Shown one piece after another: positions 31,701 to 46,700 of a stretch of DNA of 64,000 bases. The notes beneath the pieces are model-generated. The model had not been told where the DNA came from. It saw nothing but the letters and a program-made list of their open reading frames with translations, and did no database searches. The position numbers and the translations under genes are program-made. Source of the DNA: Lapidilactobacillus wuchangensis (GTDB lineage: Bacteria; Bacillota; Bacilli; Lactobacillales; Lactobacillaceae); assembly GCF_003946645.1 (NCBI RefSeq), contig NZ_RHOU01000012.1, forward strand, positions 1 through 64,000. Direction: 5' to 3'. How positions within the stretch are numbered: the stretch's first letter is position 1; every line of letters begins with the position of its first letter.

Positions 31701-34700
31701 ATAAAACTAGCGCTAACTTAGCGGTTGGATTGAATTTTCCTGTTTCAATCGAACCGATCGTATTACGTGACACTCCCACTAAATCGGCTAGTTCCTGCTG
31801 TGATAACTGATTTTCTTTTCGAACTACGCGTAAATTATTCTTTAATACCAATTTTTCTGAGTCCATGCTCTAACTTCCATATCTATAATGTCGTTACCAC
31901 ATACCAAAATAATGGGCCAATACAGGCAACAATGCTTCTGATCAATATGATTAAGGAAAATACTTGTTTGTCATTTTTATGTCGGGAAAAAGTTCCTACA
32001 GCAAGTAAAATAAATGACAAAATATCGTCAATTGGTAAATTACGATAAACCTAAATATTGTTAGAATCACTGCTAAAAGAGAGAGTGCCAGTATGCCTTT
32101 TTCCTACTACGATCGTTTAAGTAATTCCACTCCTCATTTTTTCTTCAGCATAGGACTTCTCAAGTAGTTCATTTGTTCCTTAAATTACTTTCCCAATCCT
32201 CGCAATATAATTGCCGCCAATATGGCTACTAATGCCGTAAATGATAAAATTACAGACCAACGATTTTTACGAACTTTCTCAACTTGAAATTTTCGATAGG
32301 ACATAACGGTGACTACCAAGACAAAGGCCATCATAATAGTCTTTGTATCGGTAAACTCAAATTTCCAAAAAAGTAGTGTAACGGCATTGATTCCCAAACA
32401 AACTCCGAAGAGTGCCAACAAAACTAAATATGAATCTACGATATTTTGTAATTGTAACTGTTTCTGACGTTCATCGCCATTAATATTATCGTGACGATTC
32501 TTAGCTAAAATCTCTTCTTTATTCATTAGTATATTCTCCTCAATGATGACAAGTTTACTTTACATAGATAATATACTACTTGCCAAGTAAACTTGTCAAT
32601 TGGTTGTAAAAAAGGACCGGGCAAAAACCCAAGTCTCTTTTTGCGTAATAATGATTTTCTAGCACATAATCATATGGCCGTTATTAATTTATATTGTTAT
32701 TTTTGAATACGATATCGTTGTCATCTATCTGCTACTATCCTAATTGAAGACACAAAAAAACCAGCAACCACGGCGTTTTATCGCTGCGTGATCACTGGTT
32801 AATATCGATTAATGGGTGGTCAGGGGATCGAACCCTGGACCCACGGATTAAGAGTCCGTTGCTCTGCCAGCTGAGCTAACCACCCAAATATCTGACGACT
32901 TAACTATATTAGCATATGGAATATGGTCTCGCAACCCTTCCTTGGCTTTTTTTGGCCAAAATTCTTAAAAAAGTTTATTTTTTAGTGCAAAAATCAGTTA
33001 CTTACTATAATAAAGAGCTAAAATAAGCGCTATCCAAAAATTCCACCTCTTTATTCGTAGTTAATTATGTAGGTACTACAAAAATTGGGTTCATGTTTAA
33101 ATCATAAAGCCCGAGTTGTCGAATCTGGTGGCAAGACTTCCTCAATTTGGGTTGGTGGTGGCTGGGCGATTGAGAGGGCGTGGAACGACGTGGCCGTCGA
33201 TTTGAGCTTTTCTACGAAAATCTCAAATTCGAGGCTTATTGTAAGTGCTAAAGCACCAACAATAATTTCACATCTGACGCCAATCACCCAGCCACCACCA
33301 GGATAAACTAATAGAACTGATCACCACTATTGAGAAAAACAGATTGATGTGAACTAGTAGGTTAGTTGACAATTTTTGTGGATCCGAAAAAATCAGCGTG
33401 TTAGAGAATTAGAGATCAATTATCAATTAAACATTTTTGGTCTTACTATTCAAATTTAATATCTATCTAACAGAGTTGAGTTGTCCCACAATGATTGCCT
33501 TAACTACTAACAATATTGAAATACACAAGCTTAACTCCAGACGGAATGGAGGGCGTGGTTGTCAGCAGCCAAATTCTCGTTGGTGCTTTAGCACTTACGA
33601 GAAGGCTTGTATTTGAGATTGTTGCGTAGCAATAAGCTCAAATCAATGCCGGCAGCGTTCCACAACCAGCAAGCCCGCAATGGAGTCTGTAGCCAGTTCT
33701 GTTTTGATCACCCCACCTGATTTTTAGAATGGCATATTCATATTTTGAGCGTGTAATTAAAGACAAGAAATGCATTAAAAATGGGTATTCCTGTGTAAAA
33801 GAGAGGAACCTTTGTGCTTTTTTCTGAAAGTTAGTATAATAGATTGGGAACGCTCTAAGGAGGAACCATAAATATGGCGAAAAAAATCTTAGTTGTTGAT
33901 GATGAAAAACCTATTTCGGATATCGTTAAGTTCTCTCTCACTAAAGAGGGCTACGATGTGTACGTCGCTTATGATGGCGAAGAAGCATTAAAAAAAGTTG
34001 AAGAAGTTAATCCTGATTTAATCCTATTAGATTTAATGTTACCAAAAGTTGATGGCTTGGAAGTGGCCCGTGAAGTTCGCAAGACGCACGACATGCCAAT
34101 TATCATGGTCACTGCCAAAGATTCTGAAATCGATAAAGTCATCGGTTTGGAATTAGGGGCTGATGATTATGTTACGAAGCCATTTTCTAATCGTGAATTA
34201 GTGGCCCGAGTCAAAGCTAACTTGCGGCGGCAAGCAACTGCTTCTGCTGACAGTGAGGAAGATGATCACCATGAAATTGATGTGGGTGATTTGACCATTT
34301 TCCCTGAGGCTTATGATGTGGCCAAACGTGGCGAAAAGATTGAGCTGACCCATCGCGAATTTGAATTGTTACATTATCTGGCCAAGCATCTGGGCCAAGT
34401 CATGACCCGTGAACATTTATTGCAGACTGTTTGGGGTTATGATTATTTCGGTGACGTGCGGACGGTCGATGTGACTGTTCGCCGGTTGCGGGAGAAAATC
34501 GAAGATAATCCTAGTCATCCTGACTGGATCATGACCCGACGCGGGGTTGGTTATTATTTGAAAAATCCTGATAACGATTAAGAAATGTAAAATGATTTTT
34601 GTTCGTGTTGACTATTGTGAATACGCGTGAGAAAGTGAGACATAAGTTATCTTCGCGTTTGACCAGCAGCTGTTGGTCAAAGCGTAACTTCTGTCTCCTT

Positions 34701-37700
34701 TTATTTAGGTCGAACTTTAAACGACCAGCAAGCAAGAGAAATTAAGGAAGTGAACTGAGTGTGGGCAAGATCCCATTGATTTTGCAACATTCGCGACCGT
34801 TATGAACGAGAAAATTCGTCCTTTTCAATCCATTCATTTTAAAATAGCATTGGTTTTCGTCTTGCTACTATTAACCACGATCGAAATTATCGGGGCTTAT
34901 TTCGTCAAGCAATTGGAACAGCAGAATATTAAAACTTTCGAGGATTCTGTGGTGATCCAACCTTATGTCAGCAGTCAGTTGGCCAATGAATTAAATAACA
35001 CTAGCACTGACGTCGCCAATCGTAATATTAAGAATATTGTCGCCGAGGTTGATAATTCTTCAATTTCCGAAGTGCAAGTTGTTGATAATAAAGGCATCAT
35101 TCGCGGGACGAGTAATGCTAACGATCAGGGCAATGTGGGCCAACGCACACCTGATGCCGAGATTAAAAACGTCATTTATTCCAATCATAAGCAAACGCAG
35201 ATTAGTTCTGATGATCGTGGTGGCAGTTTTTATACCTCGATCACGCCGATCACCAATCCTAGTACTGATGCCAATCAAGTGGTCGGGGCGATTTACGTTA
35301 AAGCCAGTATGGACGATGTTTATTCCAATATTAATTCCATTACCCTGATTTTCCTGACGGCTTCATTAGTTGCTGGGTTATTAGGCATGGTCATTGCTAT
35401 ATTTATTGCCCGGGCAATAACGCAACCAATTGACGAAATGAAAAAGCAAGCCATTCGGATGGCCGACGGTGATTATTCCGGGCAAGTGCGGATTTATGGG
35501 CAAGATGAATTGGGTCAATTAGCGCTAGCCGTCAATAACTTGTCAGTCCGGGTCGAAGAGGCTCAAGAAGTTTCTGACTCGGAACGGCGGCGTTTGGATT
35601 CAGTGTTAAGTCATATGACCGACGGCGTAATTGCCACTGATCGCCGGGGCAATGTGACGATTATTAATGAAACGGCTCAAAGTTTCTTAAATCTAAGCAG
35701 TGATGACGCGATTGGTGTGTCGATTTTGACTATTCTGGGGATCGAGGATGAATATTCACTGCGCGATTTGTTAGAAACACGCCACGAAATGACGATTGAA
35801 CCAGATAAGATCACGCAGAAGCATAACGCCGATCAACCGGAAAAGGTGGTTACCAGTGAAACGCAAGATTTAATTCTCCACGCTGATTTTTCCTTGATTC
35901 AACGAGAGACAGGTTTCATTAGCGGCTTGGTTTGTGTGCTGCATGATATTACTGAACAGGAAAAGAACGATGCCGAACGGCGGGAATTCGTTTCGAATGT
36001 GTCTCATGAATTGCGAACGCCGTTGACGAGCGTGCGCAGTTATATTGAAGCTTTGACTGATGGGGCTTGGCAAGATCCTAAGTTAGCACCACAGTTTTTA
36101 AGCGTGACTCAGGAAGAAACCGACCGGATGATTCGGATGATCAACGAATTACTGGCGTTGTCGCGCTTGGATCAAGGTACAGCCAAGATGGAATTGGAGT
36201 ATGTCAATTTAAATGAATTCTTCAATTACATTTTGAATCGCTTCGACATGATGATCAAAACCGAGAACGAACGTAACGACAAAAACAACCCGATGCTACC
36301 ACACGAAGACAAGCGTTATAGTATCAAACGCGAATTCGTTAAACGTGATCTCTGGGTTGAATTAGACACAGATAAAATGATGCAGGTGATCGACAACATC
36401 ATGAATAACGCCATTAAGTATTCACCAGATGGTGGCGTGATCACCGCCCGACTAATGGAGAATCACCAAAATGTGGTCATCAGTATTAGTGACCAAGGTT
36501 TGGGGATTCCTCGTAAAGATATTAATAAGATTTTCGATCGCTTTTATCGAGTGGACAAAGCGCGGTCGCGGAAACAAGGTGGGACTGGTTTGGGCTTAGC
36601 AATTTCCAAGGAAGTTGTTGAGGCCCATCATGGCCACATTTGGGTCGACAGTGCTGAAGGTCGTGGCTCGACGTTCTACATTTCCTTGCCATACCAAACT
36701 TATGAGAATGGAGATGAGTGGGATGCGGAGGACTAACCTCTTAGTGCGCGTGATTCTAATTCTGGCAGTCGTCGTTAGTTTGATTCTTAGTTTCCTGATC
36801 TGGACCAATAATCAGCGTTATGAACGACGTACGGATACGGAAACCGGCACCACAACTGACAGTATTACGGCGGCCAATCAACAGAACTTAAGCCAAGTCT
36901 ATTTACCAACGGCGGTTGTTAAAGTTGATAATAAGAAGAATCAAACTTTTGTCTATAACCATAAGGAAAATCTAGCTTTAGAAGTGCGCCAAGTCGTCCA
37001 AAAGTGGGACTTTCATTCTTTCCGGCGCAGTACGACCAGCTATCATGATTTGATGGATCAAAGTGGCACCTTACAAATGGTTTATGCTGACCAAATGTCA
37101 CTGAAGCTTTTTGGCTCGGTCATCAAGCAGGATCGGTTGAAAGACGTGGCCAGTGATGTGGCTTTTACACGCGTTATTTTTAGTACCTCGAATAATTTGG
37201 ACCATATTTATTTCTTGGATGATATTAGTCAGAAGGTTTGGCAAAGTCGGGTTAGCAATACGCAAATCGCCACGATTCGTAATTTGGTGGCCAAGGCTGA
37301 TATGAACATAGCGGTGAGCCAAGTCCAATTACAGGAACGACCACAGATTTTCTTCCAGAATGAAGTGACCTTGCGACCGTATAGTTATTTAATCAATCGC
37401 CGCAATGAGAACACTTATATTTCGGCATTAATGAGTAATGACAAAAATACCAACGTGGAATCACGGGAGTCAGGCGGCCAAACCACTTATTATGGCGGCA
37501 GTTATCATAACCAGTTGACCGTCGACCATCGCAGTGACCAGTTAACTTTCTCTAATAACAGTCAAACAGATGTCCCAAATAACTTGAAGAGTTTATTGGA
37601 GAGCAGTTTTACAGCATTAACTGATATTGGCAATCCTTTAACAGACATTCGTTATTACAGTGTTGATCAAACCAATAACGTTGTGGCTTTTCGCAGCTTT

Positions 37701-40700
37701 GTTGAAGGTTTTCCAATTTTCCAGCAAAGTGATTTTGGTTCAGTTAAAGTGAAATTCTCGAATACTGGTAGTCAAACGGCTTTTTCAAGTCGCATTTTAC
37801 AAGTGCCAGTGCCTGCCAAAGCTAATAAAGTAACGTTGCCAGCTACGGAAACGGTGATGAGTAAATTAGTGGCGGCCAATTATTCCCGCAAGTCGATTCA
37901 AGATTTGGTGATCGGCTATCGTTGGGTCAGTGATACTACAGATGCTGATATCGTTGATTTAATGCCAACGTATTATGTCAAAATCAACAATCGTTGGCGT
38001 GATTATCAAGATTGGTTGCAGGATCAAAGTGGAACGGAGGCGCAATAAATGGATTTCCGGAGAATTGAAATGATTTTCTTGATTGTCTTTTTAGCGTTGG
38101 ATGTGTTCTTGCTAGCCTCATATACCCAGAAAGGCAGCAACGCCACTTATAACACCACGCCAACAGTGACCAACGAGCAGGCGATCATTAAGGACATGAA
38201 GGACGACCATATCACCGTGCCGAAATTATCTAATGACAAAGGTGAGGGTTATTATTTGGCTAGCCAAACTGAAGACGTTTTAGCTAAAAACACCAAAGAG
38301 TTAAGCAGTCAATCAACTTCATATAACTATGACACGCACAAATTAACCAGTCAGTTTAACGTGCCAATTGGTTATGGCAAGAATAATGTTGTCACAGTTC
38401 TTAAGGGCTTCGTGGAAAACGAACATAACGTGCTCCACGGTCAAGAATATGTTTATCAGTCAGGCATGTCGGACGCGAAGAGTACCATTGTTTTTGCCCA
38501 GAAAACCAAACAGGGCGTGATTATTGATCCCCAAGGTACTCTGACTTTTAAAATTAGTAACGGCAGCGTTACGGGTTACACGCAAACTTATTTGCCGAAC
38601 GTAACGGTGTTGCGCGAGAAGCAAACGACCATCAGTGCCCGCGATGCCATTGAGTTGTTATATACTTCTAGTGAAATTTCTCAGAATTCCAAGATTGTTT
38701 GGTATAAGCTTGGTTATTCTGAATTAATCGATGTTCGTGGCAGTATTATTTACGTGCCGGTCTGGAATGTGATGATTCAACATAAAGGCACGAAAAACGA
38801 GACTTTGAAGAAGGTTAACGCCTTAACAAAGACGATTATTAAAGGCACGACCACCACTGATTCAAGTAGTAGTTCGGCTAGTAGCTCGAGTACCACTGTT
38901 GATGCTGATGATTAATTACTGCAGATTTGCATTAATAAGTTCAAATAATTAATGTAGATGATCAAACAGAATTAGTTCGGACTGCATTCCGGGCTGCTTG
39001 TCGTGGAACGCGGCCGACGCTGATCTGAGCCAATTACAAATCAAATTGTCTCAGATACAGGTCTTATTATAAGTGCTAAAGCACTAACAATAATTTGGCT
39101 GCTTCTCGCAAGCTCCTACGCAAATGAAACCCGATTGGCTGACGACAAGATCCCTCCATTCCGTCTGGAGCTAAGTTTGGGCACTTTATTTTTGCGACTT
39201 GATAAAGTCAGTTGTAGTGGGCTAACTCAACTAATTTAAACAGATCTGAAGTGCAAAATCGCTGAGGCTGATTGCCAATCTTTTCTTGCTTATAATTTCT
39301 TAAATCCATAAAAATTGTCAATCAGTCTATGGCTTCACAACAATCTGGTTTTCTAAACAGTGGTGCTGAGTTAAACTGCCTCATCAGGCAGGGGCCCAGC
39401 GATTGGCGTCAGCTGTGAAATTTGTCTTGCTGCTTTAGCAGCTAGTCAAAGCCTCGTATTTGAAACAATTGGGGTTTTAATTTGGTTCAAATCGACGGCC
39501 ACAGCGTTCCACGCCCTTTAAATCGCTGGGCCCCTGCCGTTACTCAGCTAAGAAACGACTAAAATCAGGACAGATTGATCTAAGCAACTATTTTCAGAAC
39601 TAGTTCGCAAATTAACCGCAGCGATTCGACTGTGCTAAAATAAGTTAAATGATTTTGATTAGGAATTTGAAAGGAAGCTTTATTGATGACGCAACCAGAT
39701 ACAACTGAAGGGCTACGCGTCAGTGTCTTGGCTAGCAGTAGTTCAGGCAATGTCACCTACCTTGAAACGCCGCAACATAAGGTCTTAGTGGATGCTGGAC
39801 TTTCTGGCAAAAAGATTGCCGCTTTAATGGCAAGTATTGGTCGCGATTTGAACGATGTTGATGCGGTTTTTGTCACTCACGAACATAGCGATCATATTCA
39901 TGGGGTGGGTGTCTTAGCGCGGCGTTATCACCTTGATGTTTATGCAAACGAAGGTACTTGGCAGGCAATGAGTCCCAAAATTGGTAAAATTGCCCCAGAA
40001 CAAAAACATATTTTTGAAATGGGCAAAACTTTGAGTTTGGGTGACTTAGATGTAGAAAGTTTCGGCGTTTCTCATGATGCTGCTGAGCCGCAGTTTTATC
40101 AATTTCATCATGATGATCATGCTTTTGCAATTCTGACTGATACTGGTTATGTTTCTGATCGGGTTGCCGGCACGATTGCTGATGCCGATGGTTATTTAAT
40201 GGAATGTAATCACGACTTGATGATGCTGCGTGATGGTCCTTATCCCTGGTCGTTAAAACAACGAATTCTGGGTGATCAAGGCCATTTATCCAATGATGAC
40301 GGTGCTTTGGCGTTGATGAGTGTTCTTGGTCGGCGGACGAAGAAAATCTATCTCGGCCATTTAAGTCAAGAGAATAATGCGAAGAAGTTGGCGCACCAAA
40401 CGGTTAGTGACTTCCTAGCTGATCATGATTTTGGTGTCGGTGATGCCTTTAAAATTATGGATACTGATCCAGCGGTTGCTGATCCACTAACGATTGTTTA
40501 GGGCAATGTCTAAAAAAAGACACAATTAGTTTATGGTTTGTCAAGAGCAATTTCATAAATAATTCAAATTTGCTCAGTAAGATAAAGTCAGATAAATGAG
40601 TTATCAACTAATCAACTCGTTAGAAATGATTTTAAGGAGATAGATAAAGATGAGTAAGCGTAGAATGAGACGTGGCATCACCTGGTGGCAAATTGCCGTT

Positions 40701-43700
40701 ATCGCTGTTGTTTCGGCGGTAATTGGCGGTGGCGTAGCTTTTGCTGGTTTTTCAATGCTTAGTCGCAATAGCAGCGATACGGCCACCGATTCCTCAGGTA
40801 CGTCGGGTACCACGAAAGTTAGCAATGTTTCTGTCAAAACAAATAGTTCCATGACCAAAGCCTTCAATAAAGTTGAAGGGGCCGTTGTTTCTGTCATTAA
40901 CGAACAACGCCAAAGTCAAAATAGTGGTAGCGATATTTTCTCAGATCTATTTGGTAGCAGTGGTAACAGTAAGAGCAGTGGTTCTTCTGATTCAAGTTCC
41001 GGCTCAGGCACGAGTTCATCTGAATTAGAGACGGTCAGTGAAGGTTCTGGCTTGATTTATGCCAAGCAAGATGGCACTGCTTATATCGTCACTAACAATC
41101 ATGTGGTTTCTGGTTCTGATGCCTTGCAAGTTATTTTAGCTGATGGGACGAAAGTTTCTGCTAAAATCGTCGGCGCTGATGCGACTTCTGATTTAGCTGT
41201 TTTATCAATTAGCTCAGCTAAAGTCACAACAGTTGCCAGCTTCGGTGATTCATCAAAAATCACGCCAGCTGAACCAGTAATTGCTATTGGCTCACCACTT
41301 GGTAGTGAATATGCAACGTCAGTAACTGAAGGGATTGTTTCAGCGAAAAATCGGACGATTGATGTGACTGATGACACCACCGGCCAAACAACTGGTCAAG
41401 CCACAGTTATTCAAACAGATGCGGCAATCAACCCAGGGAACTCTGGTGGCCCACTAGTAAATAGTTCTGGCCAAGTTATTGGGATCAACTCATTGAAGTA
41501 TGCCCAAAGCACTGATGGCACTTCCGTTGAAGGGATGGGCTTTGCTTATCCAAGTAACGAAGTCGCTCAAATCATTGATCAATTAGTTAAAAATGGTAAA
41601 GTTGTCCGGCCAGCGCTTGGCGTCGGTGTCGTTGATTTAACGAACATTTCCGCTGATCAACAAAAATCAACTTTGAAATTACCAACGACTGTGACTAGTG
41701 GTGTGGTGATTGCTTCTGTTGAATCTGGTGGCCCTGCAGCTAAAGCCGGTTTGAAGAAGTATGATACTGTTGTTGGCATTGACAGTAAAAAAGTCACTAG
41801 CATTGCCGAGATCCACACCGCAATTTACGCCCACTCAATTGGCGATACCGTTACAGTGAAGTACTATCGTGATGGTAAGTTACAAGAAACCAAGGTTACG
41901 CTGACCAAGGAAGCTAGCAGTACGACTAGCAGCTCGAACAGTTCTAGCAGTAACTAGGTTTAGGTAGAATTTCGGTAGAATGGTGCCGAGACTTCCCCAG
42001 TAACCACCTGTGTAAACTAACAGAATTGAGCACCACTATTTAGAAAAACAGATCGTTATAAACTTAATGAGCTCGTTTGACAACCATTCTGGATGAAACC
42101 AGAGGAATGTCAAACGAGCTCTTTTGATACTACTATTCAAGTATGATAACAATTCAAATCAAGTTGATTAGTCCCGCTATAACTTCCTTAAGTACTAACA
42201 AAGTTGAAGTGCACCACCTCAATTCCAGACGAAATGGAGGGCGTGGTTGTCAGCCGCCAAATTTGTCTTATTGCTTCAGCAATTAGACAAAGGCTCGTAT
42301 TGATGACAATTTGGTTTGTAATTGGCATCAATCGATGCCGGCAGCGTTCCACAACCAGCAAGCCCGCAATGGAGTCAGAACCTGTTCTGCTGAAACACTA
42401 GTTTTTATAAGTAGTCCACTAGTGGACCGACTTGTGCACAACTCGTTTGTAACATTATGACAAGCATAACGGTTATGCACAGTTCAGGTGTGAATTGTCA
42501 GTAAGTAACATCAGTGGTCAAATCTAACGTTAGCAGTAGAAAAAACAGTTAAATCTCATTGTTTCACGTAATTGTTCGGCAATAATGTCGCTATAACGGA
42601 TATTTTGGCGCTACGTTCGGATTATTTACCAGTAAAAAACTTGTCAAGAGAAAGTTTTATCGACATTAGTTATCCACAGCGTGTGGATAAAGGTGTGGAT
42701 ATCCTATAATACCGCGGAAAATCAAGTGCTTTTAAGTTATCCACATTGTTATCGACAGGTGTGGATAACTTTGGCAGTTAGAAAAAAGGTTAAATAAAAA
42801 GCTGATAGCATCACTGTTCCACGCGAATAATAATTCACAGCGAACAATAAAAAGACGTGGAAAACTAATTTAAAAAATTTTTACCTTGACAAATTAAAAT
42901 GGAATATTTGGTATCAAGGGTTGATTTTGACACAAGATTCTGCGGCGAACATGTGTACAAGTGGAAAACTTTGTGGATAACTTGGGGAAAACATGTTTCA
43001 GCTGTGGATAGTTATTTTGGGGCTGTGACTAACTGCTAATAACGCTGGTAAAACGGCGATTATTATAAAATACGCAAATGAACCAGGTATTTTTTAGTCA
43101 CAGCGGTTATTAATCGACTGATTGGGATTAAGTAAGAACATTGCTGATTGCTAGTGAATGTCGGGTGTTGGCAGTTAGCGAAAAATTTTAGCGTGCAAAA
43201 AAAGCGCTGATCAAAATGATCAGCGCTAGTTTAATATTTTTAATTGATTAAGCTCGATGTTTAATCGTGGCGGTGTTGAAGTCGATGCGTTTACTCATGT
43301 AGTAAATCAGGATGGCACCAACTAATAGAGAAGCAAATTCGCCGGCGGCCACAGAACCGTATGTTAACCAGAATGGCGCCTTTGTTAAGACGACTAATTC
43401 CCAAGCAATCAGGAACATCATGACCGTGCCAATCACGACGACGCTGCCTAGCTTGGCCATTAAATTAGGCAATTTCTTGCTGACAAAATAGATAATGGTC
43501 AGCGAAATCAAGGTTTGTAAGGAACCCCAAACGATATCAACCACGCCTAAAGTACTAGTTAGGTTGGCCAAGATGCAGCCTAATGTTACACCCCAGATAT
43601 AACGTTTGTTGAAAACAACCAAGCAATTCAGCATTTCGGAAAGCCGCAACTGTACGGCACCGTAGCCGAGCCCAAACATTTGACTTAAATAAGTCAAAGC

Positions 43701-46700
43701 CACATATAATGCTGCAATGATCGCCGAAATGACGAGGTCATGCAGATGATTCTGTTCTTTTGTCATGTAAATCCTCCTTTATAACCCATGACGGTTATTA
43801 ATAACTGTGACCAAAGGAAATACCCATTTTGGGATTAGAAGTGCCACAGTGGTACAAAAAATGTCCGACTCCCATGATAACGGAGATGGCAGGGCTTTAC
43901 AATAGCCAAAGCGGGCTAATTGTTCGACTTTTGTCACAAAGCCGGTGATTGGTGGTTAAGAGATTGGGAAAAAGCGGCCAATCTTCGGCTTGCCTGTGCT
44001 AAGATTAAAGAAGAAAAAATAGCGGAGTTGAGTACAGTGCGGGACTTACAGCCGAAACGAATTGTCGTCAAAGTGGGGACAAGTTCGCTGGTATTAGCAA
44101 ATGGTAAATTAAATTTACGGGCGATCGGTCGCTTAGCTTATGTGTTAACCGATTTATGTAATCACGATTATCAAGTTATTTTAGTGTCTAGTGGCGCCAT
44201 GGGTGCTGGCCGCGATATGTTACATATTAAGGAACGACCCACAGAAATTCCCGAACAACAAGCCCTGGCCGCCATTGGTCAAAGTCGCTTGATCGGGATT
44301 TATACGCGGGAGTTTGCCGAGTATCAACAAATTGTCGCCCAAGTTTTATTGACGCGGGATGTGATTATTTTTCCGGAAAGTCACTGCAACGTAGTCAATA
44401 CCTTGAATGCGATGCTGGCTAAAAATATTATTCCGATTATTAATGAGAACGATACAGTGTCCATTGACGAATTGGATCATAAAACTAGCTTTAGTGATAA
44501 CGACGAACTTTCGGCAATTGTGGCGGAAATTACCCAGGCGGATTTGCTGATTATGTTGTCGGACATTGATGGGCTGTTTACCGCGAATCCCCATAAGCAT
44601 CCTGAGGCCCAGCTGATTAGTCAGGTACCGGTGATTGACGAGCAAATTCTCAGTTACGCTAGCGGCCGTGACAGTAGCTTTGGCACTGGCGGGATGACGA
44701 CCAAGATTAACGCAGCCCAACGGATTTTGAAGAATCATCAGCAAATGGTTCTGGCCAATGGCGTCAATCCGGAAATTATTTATGACATTTTAGATGGTCA
44801 AGAAATTGGTACGTTATTTAGCGAAGGAAAATAAATAGGTGAAGATATGACAACTTTAGAAAAAATCGGTCAGCAAGCGCAAGCGGCCGCCACGGAGTTA
44901 GCGCTATTAAAGACAACTGAAAAAAATGCCGCCTTACAAGCGATGGCCAGTGAATTGTTGGCCGAGGAAACAGCGATTTTAGCGGCTAATGAATTGGATT
45001 TGTCGGCCGCGCAAGCTAATGGTGTGCGGCCAGCAATGCTAGATCGCTTGAAATTGGACCACGAACGGTTAGCAGGAATGGCCAATGGCTTGCAGCAAGT
45101 GATGCAATTACCTGATCCAATTGGTCAGGCAATTTCTGGCTGGCAAACGGAGAATGGTTTGCAAATTGAGAACGTTCGCGTGCCCCTAGGCGTAATTGGC
45201 ATGATTTATGAGGCTCGGCCCAATGTGACCGTTGATGCGGCTGGCTTAACTTTGAAATCAGGCAACGCGGTCATTTTACGGGGCGGTAAAGAAGCCATTA
45301 AAACGAATATTGCTTTGGTAACGGCCTTGCAAACTGGCTTGAAAAAAGCCGGTGTGACTAGCAATGCCGTTCAATTAATTGCTGATACCAGTCATGAAAC
45401 GGCGCAACAATTGATGCAGTTAACTGACTATGTTGATGTGTTGATTCCGCGTGGCAGTAGTAAGTTCATTAATTTTGTCGTTCATAACGCTACCGTGCCT
45501 GTAATTGAAACTGGCGCTGGCAATTGTCACATTTATGTTGACCAAAGTGCCGATTTAAATATGGCCCGGGAAATAATTATCAATGCCAAAACACAGCGAC
45601 CTTCAGTTTGTAACGCCATGGAAAAGCTCGTCGTCAATGAAAAAGTGGCCGCGGAATTCTTGCCAATGATTCAGGCAGCTTTGGCGCCTTATCACGTGGA
45701 GTTGCGCGGTGATGCGGCAGCTTGTGCGATTTTACCAGAGATTGTGCCGGCAACTGCCGAAGACTGGGGCACAGAATATGACGACTATATTATGGCAATT
45801 AAGGTTGTGCCTGACTTAGACGCGGCAATCGCTCATATCAATCGGTATAACACCCACCATTCCGAAGCCATTATTACCAAAGATTATGCGGCGTCCCAAG
45901 AATTTCAACGGCGAATCAATGCGGCAGTGGTTTATACCAACGCTTCAACGCGCTTCACTGATGGCTTCGAATTCGGTTTTGGAGCGGAAATTGGTATTTC
46001 CACGCAGAAATTACATGCTCGCGGACCAATGGGCCTTGAAGCCTTGACCTCAAACCAATACCACGTTTATGGCAACGGCCAAATTCGCCAGTAAGTCACG
46101 TTATTAGTTTTAAATTGAAAGGAATTTCTGAATGACCATTAAGATTATCGGTGTCGGTAAATTAAAAGAAAAATATTTCCGCGCGGCGATTGCGGAGTAC
46201 GCCAAACGCTTAAGCCGCTTTACGAAATTCGAAATTGTCGAAGTGCCCGACGAAAAAGCACCTGAGAAATTATCTCAGGCACAAATGGACCAAGTGATGG
46301 CTGTCGAAGGCGAACGTATTCTTGCTAAAATCAAGCCAAAAGAATACGTGATTGCTTTAGCGATTAAGGGTAAAGAACGCCCTTCTGAAGTTTTCGCTAA
46401 AGAATTGGCCGACTTAAGTACCTATGGGCACAGCGACATTACTTTTGTGATTGGTGGTTCTTTGGGATTGAGTCCTGAAGTCTTGCAACGCGCCGATGAT
46501 CAGCTAAGTTTCGGTCGGCTAACGATGCCCCACCAATTAATGCGGGTCGTGTTGAGCGAACAGATTTATCGGGCGTTTATGATTAATGAGGGCTCTCCGT
46601 ATCACAAATGATGCGGTTTTTAGTGAATTAACCGCTGCGTTATGCGTTAAGCAAGTCCGTATCACAAGTGATGCGGTTTTTCGATATTTGTTTCAGTTAA